From Stenotrophomonas sp. SAM-B (lineage in GTDB: Bacteria; Pseudomonadota; Gammaproteobacteria; Xanthomonadales; Xanthomonadaceae): 64,000 bases of DNA. The stretch spans positions 904,649 through 968,648 of the forward strand of contig NZ_JABBXB010000001.1 of assembly GCF_013387485.1 (NCBI RefSeq), in the 5' to 3' direction. The notes under the pieces were generated by a model that saw only the letters and a program-made list of their open reading frames with translations, was not told where the DNA came from and searched no databases. Within the stretch, counting starts at the first letter, position 1. Each line of letters begins with the position of its first letter. Positions 40,789-52,102 of the stretch are shown here, in pieces. The position numbers and the translations under genes are program-made.

Positions 40789-41826
40789 TCAGAACCAGAC
40801 CCGCACGCCTGCCACCCAGCGGGTATCGCGCGCGCGCTCGCCGGCCGCCTCGTGGTAATCAGCGGTATCGCCGAACAGGCGCTCGTGGCTGATGCCGATG
40901 TAAGGCGCGAAGCGGCGGCTGAACTCGTAGCGCAGGCGCAGCCCGGCTTCGACCTTGTTGAGGCCCGAACCGTTGCCATACTCCGGCTCGTCCTTGGCCG
41001 AGAAACTGGCTTCCACCAGCGGCTGCAGGATCAGGCGGTTGGTCAGCAGCAGCTCGTACTCCACTTCCACCGTGGCCGCGAACTGGCCGCTTTCGCCGAC
41101 ATAGGCCGTGGCCGAGGTCTCGAACTTGTACGGCGCCAACCCCTGGATGCCGAACGCCGCCCAGGTGCGTGAATCGGCCGGACGGAAATCCTGCTTCACG
41201 CCGACCAGCACGTCCCACCACGGCGACACGCTGCGGCCGTACATCACTTCCAGATCGGCCGATTCGGTGCGGCCGTCGCTGCGCTCGCCTTCGCTGCGCA
41301 GCCATAGCCTGTTGATGTTGCCGCCCACCCAGCCGCTGGCCTCCCAGGCCTGGCCGGTGCCGTGCTGACCGTCCCAGTGTTCGAGGCGGTTGAGCAGCAG
41401 CATGCTGTGGATCTCCGGCGCATGCTCCATCGCGCCGTGGTCGATCGGCGGGAATGCGGCGAGGCGGTCGGCGGCCGTCACCGCCGGAATCGGTTCGAGC
41501 GGTTCGGTGGGCGCAGGCGCCTTCGGCACGCCATGACCCATCGCGGCGTGGTCCATCTTCGAATGATCCATCTGGCCGTGATCGGTCGTGCCGTGGTCCA
41601 TCGTGTAATGGTCCATCTGGCTGTGATCAGTGCTGCCATGGTCCATCTTCGAATGATCCATCTGGCTGTGATCGACGTTGCCGCCATCTGCCGGTGGTGT
41701 GTCGGCCGTGGTTGCGGTCGGCGTCGTGGCATGGCCGGCATGCGATTGCGCCCAGGCCGGTGCCGACAATGCCAGCAGCAGGGCGGTGCTCAAGGCCGAC
41801 GTCGCGGTGAGAGGAGAGCGGCTCAT
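40789..41826 (-). CDS. copB: CopB, outer-membrane copper resistance protein
   Basis: 345 residues from the ATG at 41826, signal peptide to AWAQS. About 80 residues then carry a His/Met-rich array of MDH units (DHSQMDHSKMDHG and similar, roughly eight), a likely periplasmic copper-binding region. The C-terminal ~230 residues are the CopB beta-barrel (GGNINRLWLRSEGER, YGRSVSPWWDVLVGV). The start overlaps the copA stop by ATGA. Confidence 0.95.
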   Translation of the reverse strand: MSRSPLTATSALSTALLLALSAPAWAQSHAGHATTPTATTADTPPADGGNVDHSQMDHSKMDHGSTDHSQMDHYTMDHGTTDHGQMDHSKMDHAAMGHGVPKAPAPTEPLEPIPAVTAADRLAAFPPIDHGAMEHAPEIHSMLLLNRLEHWDGQHGTGQAWEASGWVGGNINRLWLRSEGERSDGRTESADLEVMYGRSVSPWWDVLVGVKQDFRPADSRTWAAFGIQGLAPYKFETSATAYVGESGQFAATVEVEYELLLTNRLILQPLVEASFSAKDEPEYGNGSGLNKVEAGLRLRYEFSRRFAPYIGISHERLFGDTADYHEAAGERARDTRWVAGVRVWF

Positions 41827-43616
41827 TCTTCGATCCTCACTTCGCGCATCATGCCCGCTTCCATGTGGTACAGCAGGTGGCAGTGGTAGGCCCAACGGCC
41901 GAGCGCGTCGGCACGCACGCGATACGTGCGGCGGGTGCCCGGTGGCATGTCGATGGTGTGCTTGCGCAGGTGGAATTCGCCGTCCGCATTTTCCAGATCG
42001 CTCCACACGCCGTGCAGATGGATCGGGTGCTGCATCATGGTGTCGTTGACCAGCACGATGCGCATGCGCTCACCGTAGTTCAGGCGTAGCGGTTCGGCGC
42101 TGGCAAAGGGAATGCCATCGAAGGACCAGCTGAATTTCTCCATGTGGCCGGTCAGGTGGAGCTCGACCTCGCGGCCGGGTTCGCGGCCATCGGGATCGTC
42201 GAACAGGCTGCGCATCGCGCCGTAGGTGAGCACGTCGCGGCCGTTGTCGCGCAGGCCGATGCCGGGATCATCCAGTTTCGGCTCGGTCGCCATGCTCTGC
42301 ATGTCCACCAGCGGATTGCCCGTTTCGCTGGCCGGGTGACGCGGTGCCTTGGGATCGGCGCCCTGCGCGCCGTGGCCCATGCTGGCGCCGCAGCCGCCTT
42401 CCATGCCCTTCATGTCGTGGCCCGCCATCCCGTTCGAGGCATGGCCCATGTCATGTCCCATGTCGCGCATGGTCAGCAGCGGGCGCGCGTCGCGCTCGGG
42501 AATCGGCGCCTGCAGGCCGTGGCGGACCGCCAGCGTGCCGGCGGCATAGCCGGTGCGGCCCATGTCCTGGCAGAAGATCGTGTACGCGTCCTGGCCGCTG
42601 GGTTCGACGATCACGTCGAAGGTTTCAGCCGGGGCGATGCGGAATTCATCGATGCTGACCGGGTGGATGTACTGGCCATCGGCGGCGACCACGGTCATTT
42701 TCAGCCCGGGGATGCGCACGTCGAAGTAGGTCATCGAACCGCCGTTGATGAAGCGCAGCAGCACCTTCTCGCCACTGCGGAACAGCCCGGTCCAGTTGCC
42801 GGCCGGGGCGGTGCCGTTGAGCAGGTAGGTATAGGTGTGGGCGTTGATGTCGGAGATGTCGGTCGGCGTCATCCGCATCCGACCCCACATGCCGCGATCG
42901 GCGGTGGCCGCGGCCCAGCCGTCCTTGCGCACATCGCGCAGGAAGTCGGGCAGGGTGCGCTTGTAGTAGTTGTCGTACTCGGCGAGTTTCTTCATGCGCC
43001 GGAACAGCGCACCGGGGTCCATGTCGGTCCAGTCCGAGAGCAGGATCACGTGCTCGCGGTCGAAGTGGTACGGCGCCGGCTCGAGCGGATCGATGATCAG
43101 CGCGCCGTACAGACCGGCCTGTTCCTGGAACATGGAATGGCTGTGGTACCAGTACGTACCCGACTGCTTGAGGGTGAAGCGGTACTGATAGACCTCGCCG
43201 GGGGCGATGCCGTTGAAGCTCAGGCCGGGCACGCCATCCATGTTGGCCGGGAGCAGCAGGCCGTGCCAGTGGATGGAGGTGGGATGGCCCTGCAGCGTAT
43301 TGGCGACCCGGATGCTGACGGTCTGGCCCTCGCGCCAGCGCAGGATCGGTGCCGGCAGGCTGCCGTTGACGGTGATCGCCGGGCGGGTGCGGCCGGTGAA
43401 GTTGGCCAGCGATTCGCCGATGCTCAGCTGCACGTCCTGGCTGCTGAGCACCTGCGGGGCGCCGACCAGGCCGGGGCCGGCGGCGGCGAACGCCCGCGGG
43501 CTCAGGCCGGTGGCGGCGAGGCCGGCGACCACGCCGCCGGCAGCCACGCCCTGCACGAACAGGCGACGTGACGGCATGGGCGGGATGCCCGTGCCGGGTG
43601 TTTTGGGGAAAGACAT
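41823..43616 (-). CDS. copA: CopA, periplasmic multicopper oxidase
   Basis: 597 residues with a Tat signal (SRRLFVQG). Copper-site motifs HWHGLLL, WYHSHSMFQ, HPIHLHG and WAYHCHLLYHMEAGMM are all present. A Met/His-rich insert (MGHDMGHASNGMAGHDM, residues about 390-420) probably binds extra copper. It oxidises Cu(I) in the periplasm. GGAG lies five bases before the ATG at 43616. Confidence 0.96.
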   Translation of the reverse strand: MSFPKTPGTGIPPMPSRRLFVQGVAAGGVVAGLAATGLSPRAFAAAGPGLVGAPQVLSSQDVQLSIGESLANFTGRTRPAITVNGSLPAPILRWREGQTVSIRVANTLQGHPTSIHWHGLLLPANMDGVPGLSFNGIAPGEVYQYRFTLKQSGTYWYHSHSMFQEQAGLYGALIIDPLEPAPYHFDREHVILLSDWTDMDPGALFRRMKKLAEYDNYYKRTLPDFLRDVRKDGWAAATADRGMWGRMRMTPTDISDINAHTYTYLLNGTAPAGNWTGLFRSGEKVLLRFINGGSMTYFDVRIPGLKMTVVAADGQYIHPVSIDEFRIAPAETFDVIVEPSGQDAYTIFCQDMGRTGYAAGTLAVRHGLQAPIPERDARPLLTMRDMGHDMGHASNGMAGHDMKGMEGGCGASMGHGAQGADPKAPRHPASETGNPLVDMQSMATEPKLDDPGIGLRDNGRDVLTYGAMRSLFDDPDGREPGREVELHLTGHMEKFSWSFDGIPFASAEPLRLNYGERMRIVLVNDTMMQHPIHLHGVWSDLENADGEFHLRKHTIDMPPGTRRTYRVRADALGRWAYHCHLLYHMEAGMMREVRIEE

Positions 43617-43720
43617 TGCAACTCCGAATCCGGTTCGAATGGCACACGCGGTGCCGTCAACGCCCGCACACCGGGGGCGCGCGGGCAGAGCTCAGGCGGG
43701 CGCTCGCAGAGCGCGGCGGA

Positions 43721-44116
43721 TCAGGCGATCGGAGGGCGGGTGATGCGGTCCAGCGGCGGGGTCGGCAGCGTGGGATGCGCGGCCATCAGCGGGGCCATCG
43801 ACACCGGCGGCGGCGTGGCCAGCCAGGCGACCTGGACGGTCAGGCTGGGCTGCTGGGCGCAGCTGCGCAGGCAGTCCTTGATCTTGCAGTGGTCGCCATC
43901 GTGCGGCGCCTGTACGCCGGCATCGGCGGCCGCCATCGCGTGGTGGTCGTGTGCGGCGGGGGGCGGCGCGTCGCCGTGGCAGGGCGGTGCCGCACTGCTG
44001 GCGGGGGTCGGCTCGGCCAGGGCCAGCGCCATCGGGCCGGCCATGGCCACGTTCAGCCCGTTGAGCAACAGGCTGAGCATCAAGACCACTCGCAGGAGAA
44101 GGCCACCGGCGGACAT
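43721..44116 (-). CDS. copL: CopL, copper-responsive regulator
   Basis: 131 residues from the ATG at 44116, a hydrophobic start typical of a signal or leader, then a Cys/His-rich segment (CHGDAPPPAAHDHH, GDHCKIKDCLRSC). CopL precedes copA in Xanthomonas and is required for copper-inducible expression. Order copL-copA-copB on the minus strand is the xanthomonad form of the operon. Its sequence is less conserved than CopA/B, so the call rests on position and pattern. Confidence 0.88.
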   Translation of the reverse strand: MSAGGLLLRVVLMLSLLLNGLNVAMAGPMALALAEPTPASSAAPPCHGDAPPPAAHDHHAMAAADAGVQAPHDGDHCKIKDCLRSCAQQPSLTVQVAWLATPPPVSMAPLMAAHPTLPTPPLDRITRPPIA

Positions 44117-44210
44117 GGGGCTCACCTTACTGCCAAAGCCCGGCGACCGCACCTGCGGCTGAACGCCTGGTTCAACTCTGGAGCCGGGTCTGCCTGGGCG
44201 TGCCGGGGCA

Positions 44211-46016
<1,806 letters not shown>

Positions 46017-46093
46017 CGCGCTAGTTTACCTTGCCCGGGCTACGGGCCGTGTCCTCTGATGCCGGGTCGGCGTGTAGGGAAGCCGGGAGCCAA

Positions 46094-46150
46094 GGCCTCA
46101 AAGCCTCAAGGCCTCAAGGCCTCAAAGCCTCAAAGGCAGAGCCTCAAAGC
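46094..46150. repeat. 9-bp tandem repeats GCCTCAARG
   Basis: About six imperfect copies of GCCTCAAAG or GCCTCAAGG in a row, interrupted once. A simple slippage-prone array with no coding frame. Confidence 0.8.
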
Positions 46151-46175
46151 GCAGGACATTCCGTCTTACGGGTTT

Positions 46176-46283
46176 GGCGCGGTGTGGGTGGGTTTGCAGG
46201 ACCCGCCGTGAACCCGTCCATGGGGGCTCGTAGTGCGCCATCCATGGCGCCCAACGGTCCTGCAAACCCACCCACACCGCGCC
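46176..46283. repeat. ~108-bp palindromic element, copy 1
   Basis: Two perfect 28-bp inverted arms (46176-46203 and 46256-46283) surround a 52-nt centre holding a smaller hairpin (GCGCCATCCATGGCGC). The centre, read on the minus strand, contains a core ACGAGCCCCCATGGACGGG shared with copy 2. Confidence 0.85.
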
Positions 46284-46472
46284 TCCGACACTTGGCTGGT
46301 GTCCGGAGGAGAGCCAGTCGAGAGCCAAGCTCCAGCCGGTCAAACGCCGACAGGCGCCAATCGGCGCCTGTCGGTTGTTGCCTGTTGCATCTCGACGTCG
46401 CATCTCGACGGGGTGATGTGGCTACTTGCGGCGGGCTGCTTTGGCTTGCCCAACCGTCCATCCAGATCTGTC

Positions 46473-46586
46473 TGGCGAGTGGGGGTCAGGCCCTGACGGG
46501 ACCGTCAGGGCGGCATGGATGCCGCCCACGAGCCCCCAGGGATGGGTTTACGGCGCGTCCCGGCAGGGCCTGGCCCCCGCTCGCCA
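46473..46586. repeat. ~114-bp palindromic element, copy 2
   Basis: Arms of 23 bp with two mismatches (46473-46495 and 46564-46586) flank a centre with two small hairpins (CCTGACGG-GA-CCGTCAGG; GGGCGGCAT-GG-ATGCCGCCC) and a core ACGAGCCCCCAGGGATGGG. It is the same design as copy 1 in the opposite orientation, with different arms. Confidence 0.8.
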
Positions 46587-46608
46587 ACACTGAGACCCCG
46601 GCAGCCAA

Positions 46609-46633
46609 TGCCTTTGCCTTTGCCTTTGCCTTC
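46609..46633. repeat. TGCCTT hexamer array
   Basis: Four tandem TGCCTT units just before the dps stop region. A short slippage-prone array. Confidence 0.75.
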
Positions 46634-46663
46634 AGTCAGCAAAGCCCCCCAAAAAACAAACCC

Positions 46664-47215
46664 TTACTGCAGCAGCGAACGCAGCATCCAGGCGTACTTT
46701 TCGTGGGTCTGCAGGCGCTGGGTCATCAGATCCTCGGTCGGCGCGTCGTCCGCATCGTCGGCCACGTCCAGCACTTTGCGCGCCGTCCGGCACACCGCCT
46801 CGTTGGCGGTGACCAACTGGCGTACCATTTCACGCCAGTCCGCGCTGTCGGTCAGGCCCGGCTCCTCGGCGATCGAGGTCAGGGCCGCGAACTCGCGGTA
46901 GGAGCCCGGGGCGTTGAAGCCCAGTGCACGGATGCGTTCAGCCACGTCATCCAGGGCCGCCCACTGTTCGGTGTACTGGGTCTCGAACATGGTGTGCAGC
47001 GAATTGAACATCGACCCGGTCACGTTCCAATGGAAGTTGTGCGTCTTCAGGTAGAGCGTGAACGCATCTGCCTGGAACGCCGACAGTCCATCGGCGATCT
47101 TCTTGCGATCGCCCTCCTTGATCCCGATATCGATGTTCGGGGCCGATGGGGCCGCCGCGCCGAGCTTCTGCTTGGCCGTCTTGGTCTTTGCCGGGGTCTT
47201 GGTCGTCTTCGCCAT
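46664..47215 (-). CDS. dps: Dps ferritin-like DNA-protection protein
   Basis: 183 residues from the ATG at 47215, AGGAG before it. A Lys-rich disordered N-tail (KTTKTPAKTKTAKQK) suited to DNA binding precedes the ferritin-like four-helix domain. The ferroxidase ligands are present in HNFHWNVTG and the segment QWAALDDVAERI. It stores iron and shields DNA. It diverges from hrpA over 96 bp. Confidence 0.95.
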   Translation of the reverse strand: MAKTTKTPAKTKTAKQKLGAAAPSAPNIDIGIKEGDRKKIADGLSAFQADAFTLYLKTHNFHWNVTGSMFNSLHTMFETQYTEQWAALDDVAERIRALGFNAPGSYREFAALTSIAEEPGLTDSADWREMVRQLVTANEAVCRTARKVLDVADDADDAPTEDLMTQRLQTHEKYAWMLRSLLQ

Positions 47216-47311
47216 GGGAGAACTCCTTATGGATGGGATGAATCGGATGGCCTTCACAATAGATCAGACTACCCTTTCAGTAGTAAACAAAAGTTCTAAA
47301 CGAATCGATTG

Positions 47312-50300
47312 ATGAGCGCTATCGAAAAACCACAAGCAGCACGCCTGGCCCAGCAGCAGGCCGCGATCAACGGGGCCATGAGCCGCGACCGCGGTCGTTT
47401 GCTGGGGATGCTCTCGCGTTGGCGGGCCAAACCGGCGGATGCGGGTCTGGCGGCGGCGTTCGAGCAGGCCTTGCGGGCATCCGTGCAGCGCCGCGAAGCG
47501 CGCGCGCTGAATCAGCCGGCCATCACTCTGGACGAGCAACTGCCGATTGCGCGTGAAGCCGAGGCCATCACCGCGCTGATCCGCGACCATCAGGTCGTGG
47601 TGATCGCCGGTGAGACCGGCTCGGGCAAGACCACCCAGCTGCCCAAACTGTGCCTGGCCGCCGGCCGCGGCACGGCCGGCATGATCGGCTGTACCCAGCC
47701 GCGACGGATTGCCGCACGTGCGGTGGCGACCCGCGTCGCGCAGGAGCTGCAGTCCGAACTCGGGACGACGGTCGGCTACCAGGTGCGCTTCACCGATCGC
47801 GTCGGTGACGATACCCGCATCAAGTTCATGACCGACGGCATCCTGCTGGCCGAGATCAGCAGCGATCGCTGGCTGTCCAACTACGACACGATCATCGTCG
47901 ACGAGGCGCACGAACGCAGCCTCAACATCGATTTCCTGCTCGGCTATCTCAAGCAGCTGCTGAAAAAGCGCCCGGACCTGAAGCTGATCGTCACCTCGGC
48001 GACCATCGACACCTCGCGCTTCGCCCAGCATTTCGACGATGCGCCGGTGATCAGCGTGGAAGGCCGTACCTTCCCGGTGGAGGTGCGTTACCGCCCGCTG
48101 GAAGGCGAGGGCGGTGGCGAGGCCGAGGGCGGCCGCGATGGCGAGCGCACCGTGAATGATGCGGTGGTCGCGGCGGTGGATGAAATCACCCGGATCGACC
48201 CGCGTGGCGACATCCTGCTGTTCTTCCCGGGCGAGCGCGAAATCCGCGATGCGCACCAGTCGCTGGAGCGGCGCAAATACCGTGGGACCGACGTGCTGCC
48301 GCTGTATGCGCGGCTGTCGGTAAAGGACCAGGACCTGGTCTTCAATCCGGGTGCCAACCGGCGCATCGTGCTGGCCACCAACGTCGCGGAGACGTCGCTG
48401 ACGGTGCCGCGCATCCGCTATGTGATCGACCCCGGTTTCGCGCGCATCAAGCGGTACAGCCCGCGGCAGAAGCTGGATCGGCTGCACATCGAGGCGGTCT
48501 CGCAGGCCAGCGCCAACCAGCGCAAGGGCCGTTGCGGCCGTGTGTCCGAGGGCATCTGCTACCGGCTGTATTCCGAGGCGGATTTCCAGTCACGCCCGGA
48601 ATTCACCGATCCGGAAATCCGCCGCTCCAGCCTGTCCGGGGTGATCCTGCGGATGCTGCAGCTCGGCCTCGGCAGGATCGAGGATTTCCCGTTCCTGGAA
48701 GCACCGGATGAGCGCGCCATCGCTGATGGCTGGCAGCAGCTCGGCGAGCTGGGTGCGGTCGATGCCGAGCGCCGCCTGACCCCGATCGGCCGCCAGATGG
48801 CGCGCCTGCCGGTGGACGTCAAACTGGCCCGCATGCTGGTCGCCGCGCAGGCCCAGGGCTGCCTCCGCCCGATGCTGGTGATCGCCTCGTTCCTGGGCAT
48901 CCAGGACCCGCGCGAGCGCCCGCCGGAAGCGCGCGCCGCCGCCGACAACGCGCATGCGCTGTTCGCCGATGGCCGCTCGGAGTTCGTCGGCGTGCTGCGC
49001 CTGTGGGACGGCTACCGCCAGGCCCACGAAGACCTGACCCAGTCCAAGCTGCGTGACTGGTGCGGGCGGCATTTCCTCGGCTTCCTGCGCATGCGCGAGT
49101 GGCGCGAACTGCATCGCCAGCTACGCGTGCTGTGCGAGGAGCTGGGCTGGACGGAAGAAGCGGCCGAGACCTCCCTGGCACCGCTGCTGGCCGGTTCTTC
49201 CGCACCTGCACCGGCGCGCGATGACGAGGCAAAGATCAAGGCGACGCGCGGCCAGCAGCACCGTGCCGCGCGCCTGGCCCGCGAAGGGAAATCCGAGCCG
49301 GCGCCGGCAGAGAGCACGCCGGCATCGGTCAAGGGCGCCGACACCGAGGCGCGCAACGCCTTCAGCGACAAAGTCCGCGCCGCCGCCTACCAGACCCTGC
49401 ACCGCGCGCTGATCGCCGGCCTGCCCACGCAGATCGGCCACCGCAGCGAGAAGGGCGACTTCCTCGCCCCGCGCCAGCGCCGCTTCCTGCCGTTCCCGGG
49501 CTCGACCCTGGCCAAGCGGCCGCCGCCGTGGCTGCTGACCGCGACGCTGCTGGATACCCAGAAAATCTGGGGCCTGACCAACGCCGCGATCGAGCCGGAC
49601 TGGGTGATCAACGAGCTGCCGCACCTGCTGCTGCGCAAGCACTTCGACCCGCACTGGTCGCGCGCGCAGGGCCAGGTGCTGGCTTCGGAGCAGATCAGCC
49701 TGTTCGGGCTGGTGCTGGCCCCGAAGAAACCGGTGCACTACGGCCGCATCGCGCCGGGCGAGGCGCACGACATCTTCGTGCGCCAGGCCCTGGTAACCGG
49801 CGAGATCAACACCCGCGCCGGTTTCGTCGCCGACAACCTCAAGGTGCTGGAGCAGGCGCGCGAAGAGGAAGCCAAGCTGCGCCGCGCCGGCATCGTCGCC
49901 GATGAGGGCTGGCAGGCGCGCTGGTACCTGGACCGGATTCCGGCCGAGATCCATTCCGCGATGGGCCTGGACACCTGGTGGAAGGCACTGGCACCCGAGA
50001 AACGCCGCGCGCTGTCGTGGACGCTGGCCGATCTGCTGCCGGGCGAGGGCAGCGATGCCGAGCGTTATCCCACGTACCTGCCGCTGGGCGATGCACGGTT
50101 GCCGCTGCACTACACCTTCGAACCGGGCGCCGACGAAGATGGCGTGACCCTGGAGGTGCCGCTGCACCTGCTCAACGCGCTGGACCCGGCGCGCCTGTCG
50201 TGGCTGGCCCCCGGCTTCGTCGCGGACAAAGCCGCCGCATTGATCCGCAGCCTGCCCAAGGCGATGCGACGCAACTACGTGCCGGCACCGGACTTCGGGC

Positions 50301-51415
50301 GTGCGTTTGCCGAGGCGTTCGCCGAACCGACCGCCGATGACATCCGGGGCGAACTGGCGCGGTTCCTGTCGCGCGCCACCGGTGCCAAGCTGGCCGCGAC
50401 GGATTTCGACGAAGCCTCGCTGGAGGCACACCTGCGCATGAACCTGCGCCTGCGCGATGCGGACGGCAAGGTGCTGGCGACCTCGCGCGATCTGGACGCG
50501 CTGCGTGCGCGCTTCGGGGCGAAGGCCGGTGATGCCTTTGCCGCACGTGCCGGGCGCGCGCTGGCGGCGGAGGGACTGCGCGATTTCCCCGCCAGCCCGA
50601 TCCCGCTGCAGCTGCCCGGCGAAGCCGGCGTGCCGGCCTACCCGGCGCTGGTGGACCAGGGCGAAACCGCCGCGTTGAAGATTTTCGCCGACCGCAACGA
50701 GGCGCTGGAACAGCACCCGCGCGGCGTCCGTCGCCTGCTGGAGATCGCGCTGGCCGACAAGGCCAAGCAGGCGCGCAAGCAGTTGCCGGTGCCGCCCAAG
50801 ACCGGCCTGCTGTATGCCGCGATCGAATCGCAGGAGCGCTTGCGTGGCGATCTGGTCGATGCGGCGATGAATGCCGTGCTGGCCGAGGGCCTGGGCGATA
50901 TCCGCGATCCGGCCGCGTTCGCCAGGCGCAGTGCGGAGGCGGGCAAGGCGTTGTTCGGCGAGGCGATGGCGCGCCTGAAGCTGGCCGAGAACATCCTGGC
51001 GCACGTGGCCGAACTGAAGCCGCAGCTGGAAGCGCCGCTGATGGGCTGGGCGCGTGGCAACCTGGACGACATGGAGCAGCAGCTCGCCGGCCTGGTCCAT
51101 CCCGGCTTCCTGCGTGAGACCCCGGCCGATGCACTGGCGCAATACCCGCGCTATCTGCGCGCGATGATCCTGCGGACCGAGCGCGCCAAGCGCGATCCGC
51201 CGCGCGATCAGGCGCGGATGCTGGAGCTGCGTCCGTTCGTCGATGCCCTGGCGCAGGCCGAAGCGCGCGGATTGCGCGCGCGGCCGCAGTGGCAGGACCT
51301 GCGTTGGGATCTGGAAGAGCTGCGGGTCTCGCTGTTCGCCCAGGAGCTGGGGGCCAGGACCGGCATATCGGCCAAGAAACTCGCCCAGCGCGTGGCTGCG
51401 CTGCAGGCCGCCTGA
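47312..51415 (+). CDS. hrpA: DEAH-box RNA helicase HrpA
   Basis: 1367 residues. I take the ATG at 47312 rather than the TTG just before it. Motor motifs: GETGSGKTTQLPK, VDEAHERSLNID (DEAH), TSATIDTSRF, and motif VI QRKGRCGRVSEG. HA2 and OB-fold domains and a long C-terminal extension (DUF3418) follow. It is implicated in mRNA processing and rescue of stalled ribosomes. Confidence 0.95.
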   Translation: MSAIEKPQAARLAQQQAAINGAMSRDRGRLLGMLSRWRAKPADAGLAAAFEQALRASVQRREARALNQPAITLDEQLPIAREAEAITALIRDHQVVVIAGETGSGKTTQLPKLCLAAGRGTAGMIGCTQPRRIAARAVATRVAQELQSELGTTVGYQVRFTDRVGDDTRIKFMTDGILLAEISSDRWLSNYDTIIVDEAHERSLNIDFLLGYLKQLLKKRPDLKLIVTSATIDTSRFAQHFDDAPVISVEGRTFPVEVRYRPLEGEGGGEAEGGRDGERTVNDAVVAAVDEITRIDPRGDILLFFPGEREIRDAHQSLERRKYRGTDVLPLYARLSVKDQDLVFNPGANRRIVLATNVAETSLTVPRIRYVIDPGFARIKRYSPRQKLDRLHIEAVSQASANQRKGRCGRVSEGICYRLYSEADFQSRPEFTDPEIRRSSLSGVILRMLQLGLGRIEDFPFLEAPDERAIADGWQQLGELGAVDAERRLTPIGRQMARLPVDVKLARMLVAAQAQGCLRPMLVIASFLGIQDPRERPPEARAAADNAHALFADGRSEFVGVLRLWDGYRQAHEDLTQSKLRDWCGRHFLGFLRMREWRELHRQLRVLCEELGWTEEAAETSLAPLLAGSSAPAPARDDEAKIKATRGQQHRAARLAREGKSEPAPAESTPASVKGADTEARNAFSDKVRAAAYQTLHRALIAGLPTQIGHRSEKGDFLAPRQRRFLPFPGSTLAKRPPPWLLTATLLDTQKIWGLTNAAIEPDWVINELPHLLLRKHFDPHWSRAQGQVLASEQISLFGLVLAPKKPVHYGRIAPGEAHDIFVRQALVTGEINTRAGFVADNLKVLEQAREEEAKLRRAGIVADEGWQARWYLDRIPAEIHSAMGLDTWWKALAPEKRRALSWTLADLLPGEGSDAERYPTYLPLGDARLPLHYTFEPGADEDGVTLEVPLHLLNALDPARLSWLAPGFVADKAAALIRSLPKAMRRNYVPAPDFGRAFAEAFAEPTADDIRGELARFLSRATGAKLAATDFDEASLEAHLRMNLRLRDADGKVLATSRDLDALRARFGAKAGDAFAARAGRALAAEGLRDFPASPIPLQLPGEAGVPAYPALVDQGETAALKIFADRNEALEQHPRGVRRLLEIALADKAKQARKQLPVPPKTGLLYAAIESQERLRGDLVDAAMNAVLAEGLGDIRDPAAFARRSAEAGKALFGEAMARLKLAENILAHVAELKPQLEAPLMGWARGNLDDMEQQLAGLVHPGFLRETPADALAQYPRYLRAMILRTERAKRDPPRDQARMLELRPFVDALAQAEARGLRARPQWQDLRWDLEELRVSLFAQELGARTGISAKKLAQRVAALQAA

Positions 51416-51425
51416 TCCGGCCAAC

Positions 51426-51450
51426 GCCCCGTGCCGAGGTGGCACGGGGC
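51426..51450. terminator. bidirectional hairpin between convergent genes
   Basis: Perfect 10-bp stem GCCCCGTGCC / GGCACGGGGC with a 5-nt loop, lying between the hrpA stop and the stop of the following minus-strand gene. No U-tract, but its position suits both. Confidence 0.55.
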
Positions 51451-51457
51451 GCGGGGA

Positions 51458-51970
51458 TTACTTGACGCGGCGGACCTTGGCGCGGGTGTTGTAGCCGTCG
51501 ACCTTCATGTACCACACGCCGACCAGGCCCGGATTGATGATGACCTTCGGGGCGGTCTTGCGCACGCCGCTCAAGGTCGCCTCATCGGTCTGTTCCCATT
51601 CCTGCTTGTTGGCCAGTACATACCGGCGGCCCTTGGCAAAGCCGCGGAACTCGTCGGTGATGTTGGTTTCGATCGGATCGTTGCTGCCGAAATCGTGGAA
51701 GCCGCGGTTCTTCACGATGACTTCCTGGCGACCCTCCTCGCGGGCTTCTTCGCGCGCAGTCGCGGCGAGTGCGGCCACCTTGCCCTGCAGCCAGTTGTTG
51801 AGCTGGGCCAGTTCCTGCGGCGTGAGCTTCTCCAGCCCGGCCGCCTTGAACTCGGCCGCCGACATCTGCTGCTGCAGATCGCCATCGACCACGCGCTGGG
51901 CCAGTGCCGGCAGCGACAGGCTCATCAAAACGGCCGCACAGGCCAACAACCGCAGACGGGAAAAGCGCAT
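51458..51970 (-). CDS. secreted hypothetical protein
   Basis: 170 residues from the ATG at 51970, signal peptide ending near ALAQR. A helical segment (AAGLEKLTPQELAQLNNWLQGKV) is followed by a basic beta-rich domain (GFAKGRRYVLANKQEWEQTD ... KVIINPGLVGVWYMKVDGY). I know it as a conserved xanthomonad secreted family without function. A much longer open frame reaching 54154 is antisense to relA and not real. Confidence 0.8.
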   Translation of the reverse strand: MRFSRLRLLACAAVLMSLSLPALAQRVVDGDLQQQMSAAEFKAAGLEKLTPQELAQLNNWLQGKVAALAATAREEAREEGRQEVIVKNRGFHDFGSNDPIETNITDEFRGFAKGRRYVLANKQEWEQTDEATLSGVRKTAPKVIINPGLVGVWYMKVDGYNTRAKVRRVK

Positions 51971-52102
51971 GGCAGGGTCTCTCCTAGGGATGGCCGCAGT
52001 GTAGTGCCAGCGCCCAGGCATGTGCACATGCCGGTGGCGGCGATTGTCGGTTGGGCGCTGCGGCGCTAGTGTAGGTGGCCTCTGTCTTGTCTGTACGATG
52101 CT

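Larger units (their letters stand above)
46017..46663. other. gene-free region with repeats between recQ and dps
   Basis: 647 bp without a supported gene. It contains a 9-bp tandem array, two large palindromic elements and a TGCCTT array, each listed separately. recQ's promoter should lie at its left end. Confidence 0.7.

Noticed and set aside
46094..46150. CRISPR array
   Set aside because: Units are only 9 bp, directly adjacent with no spacers.
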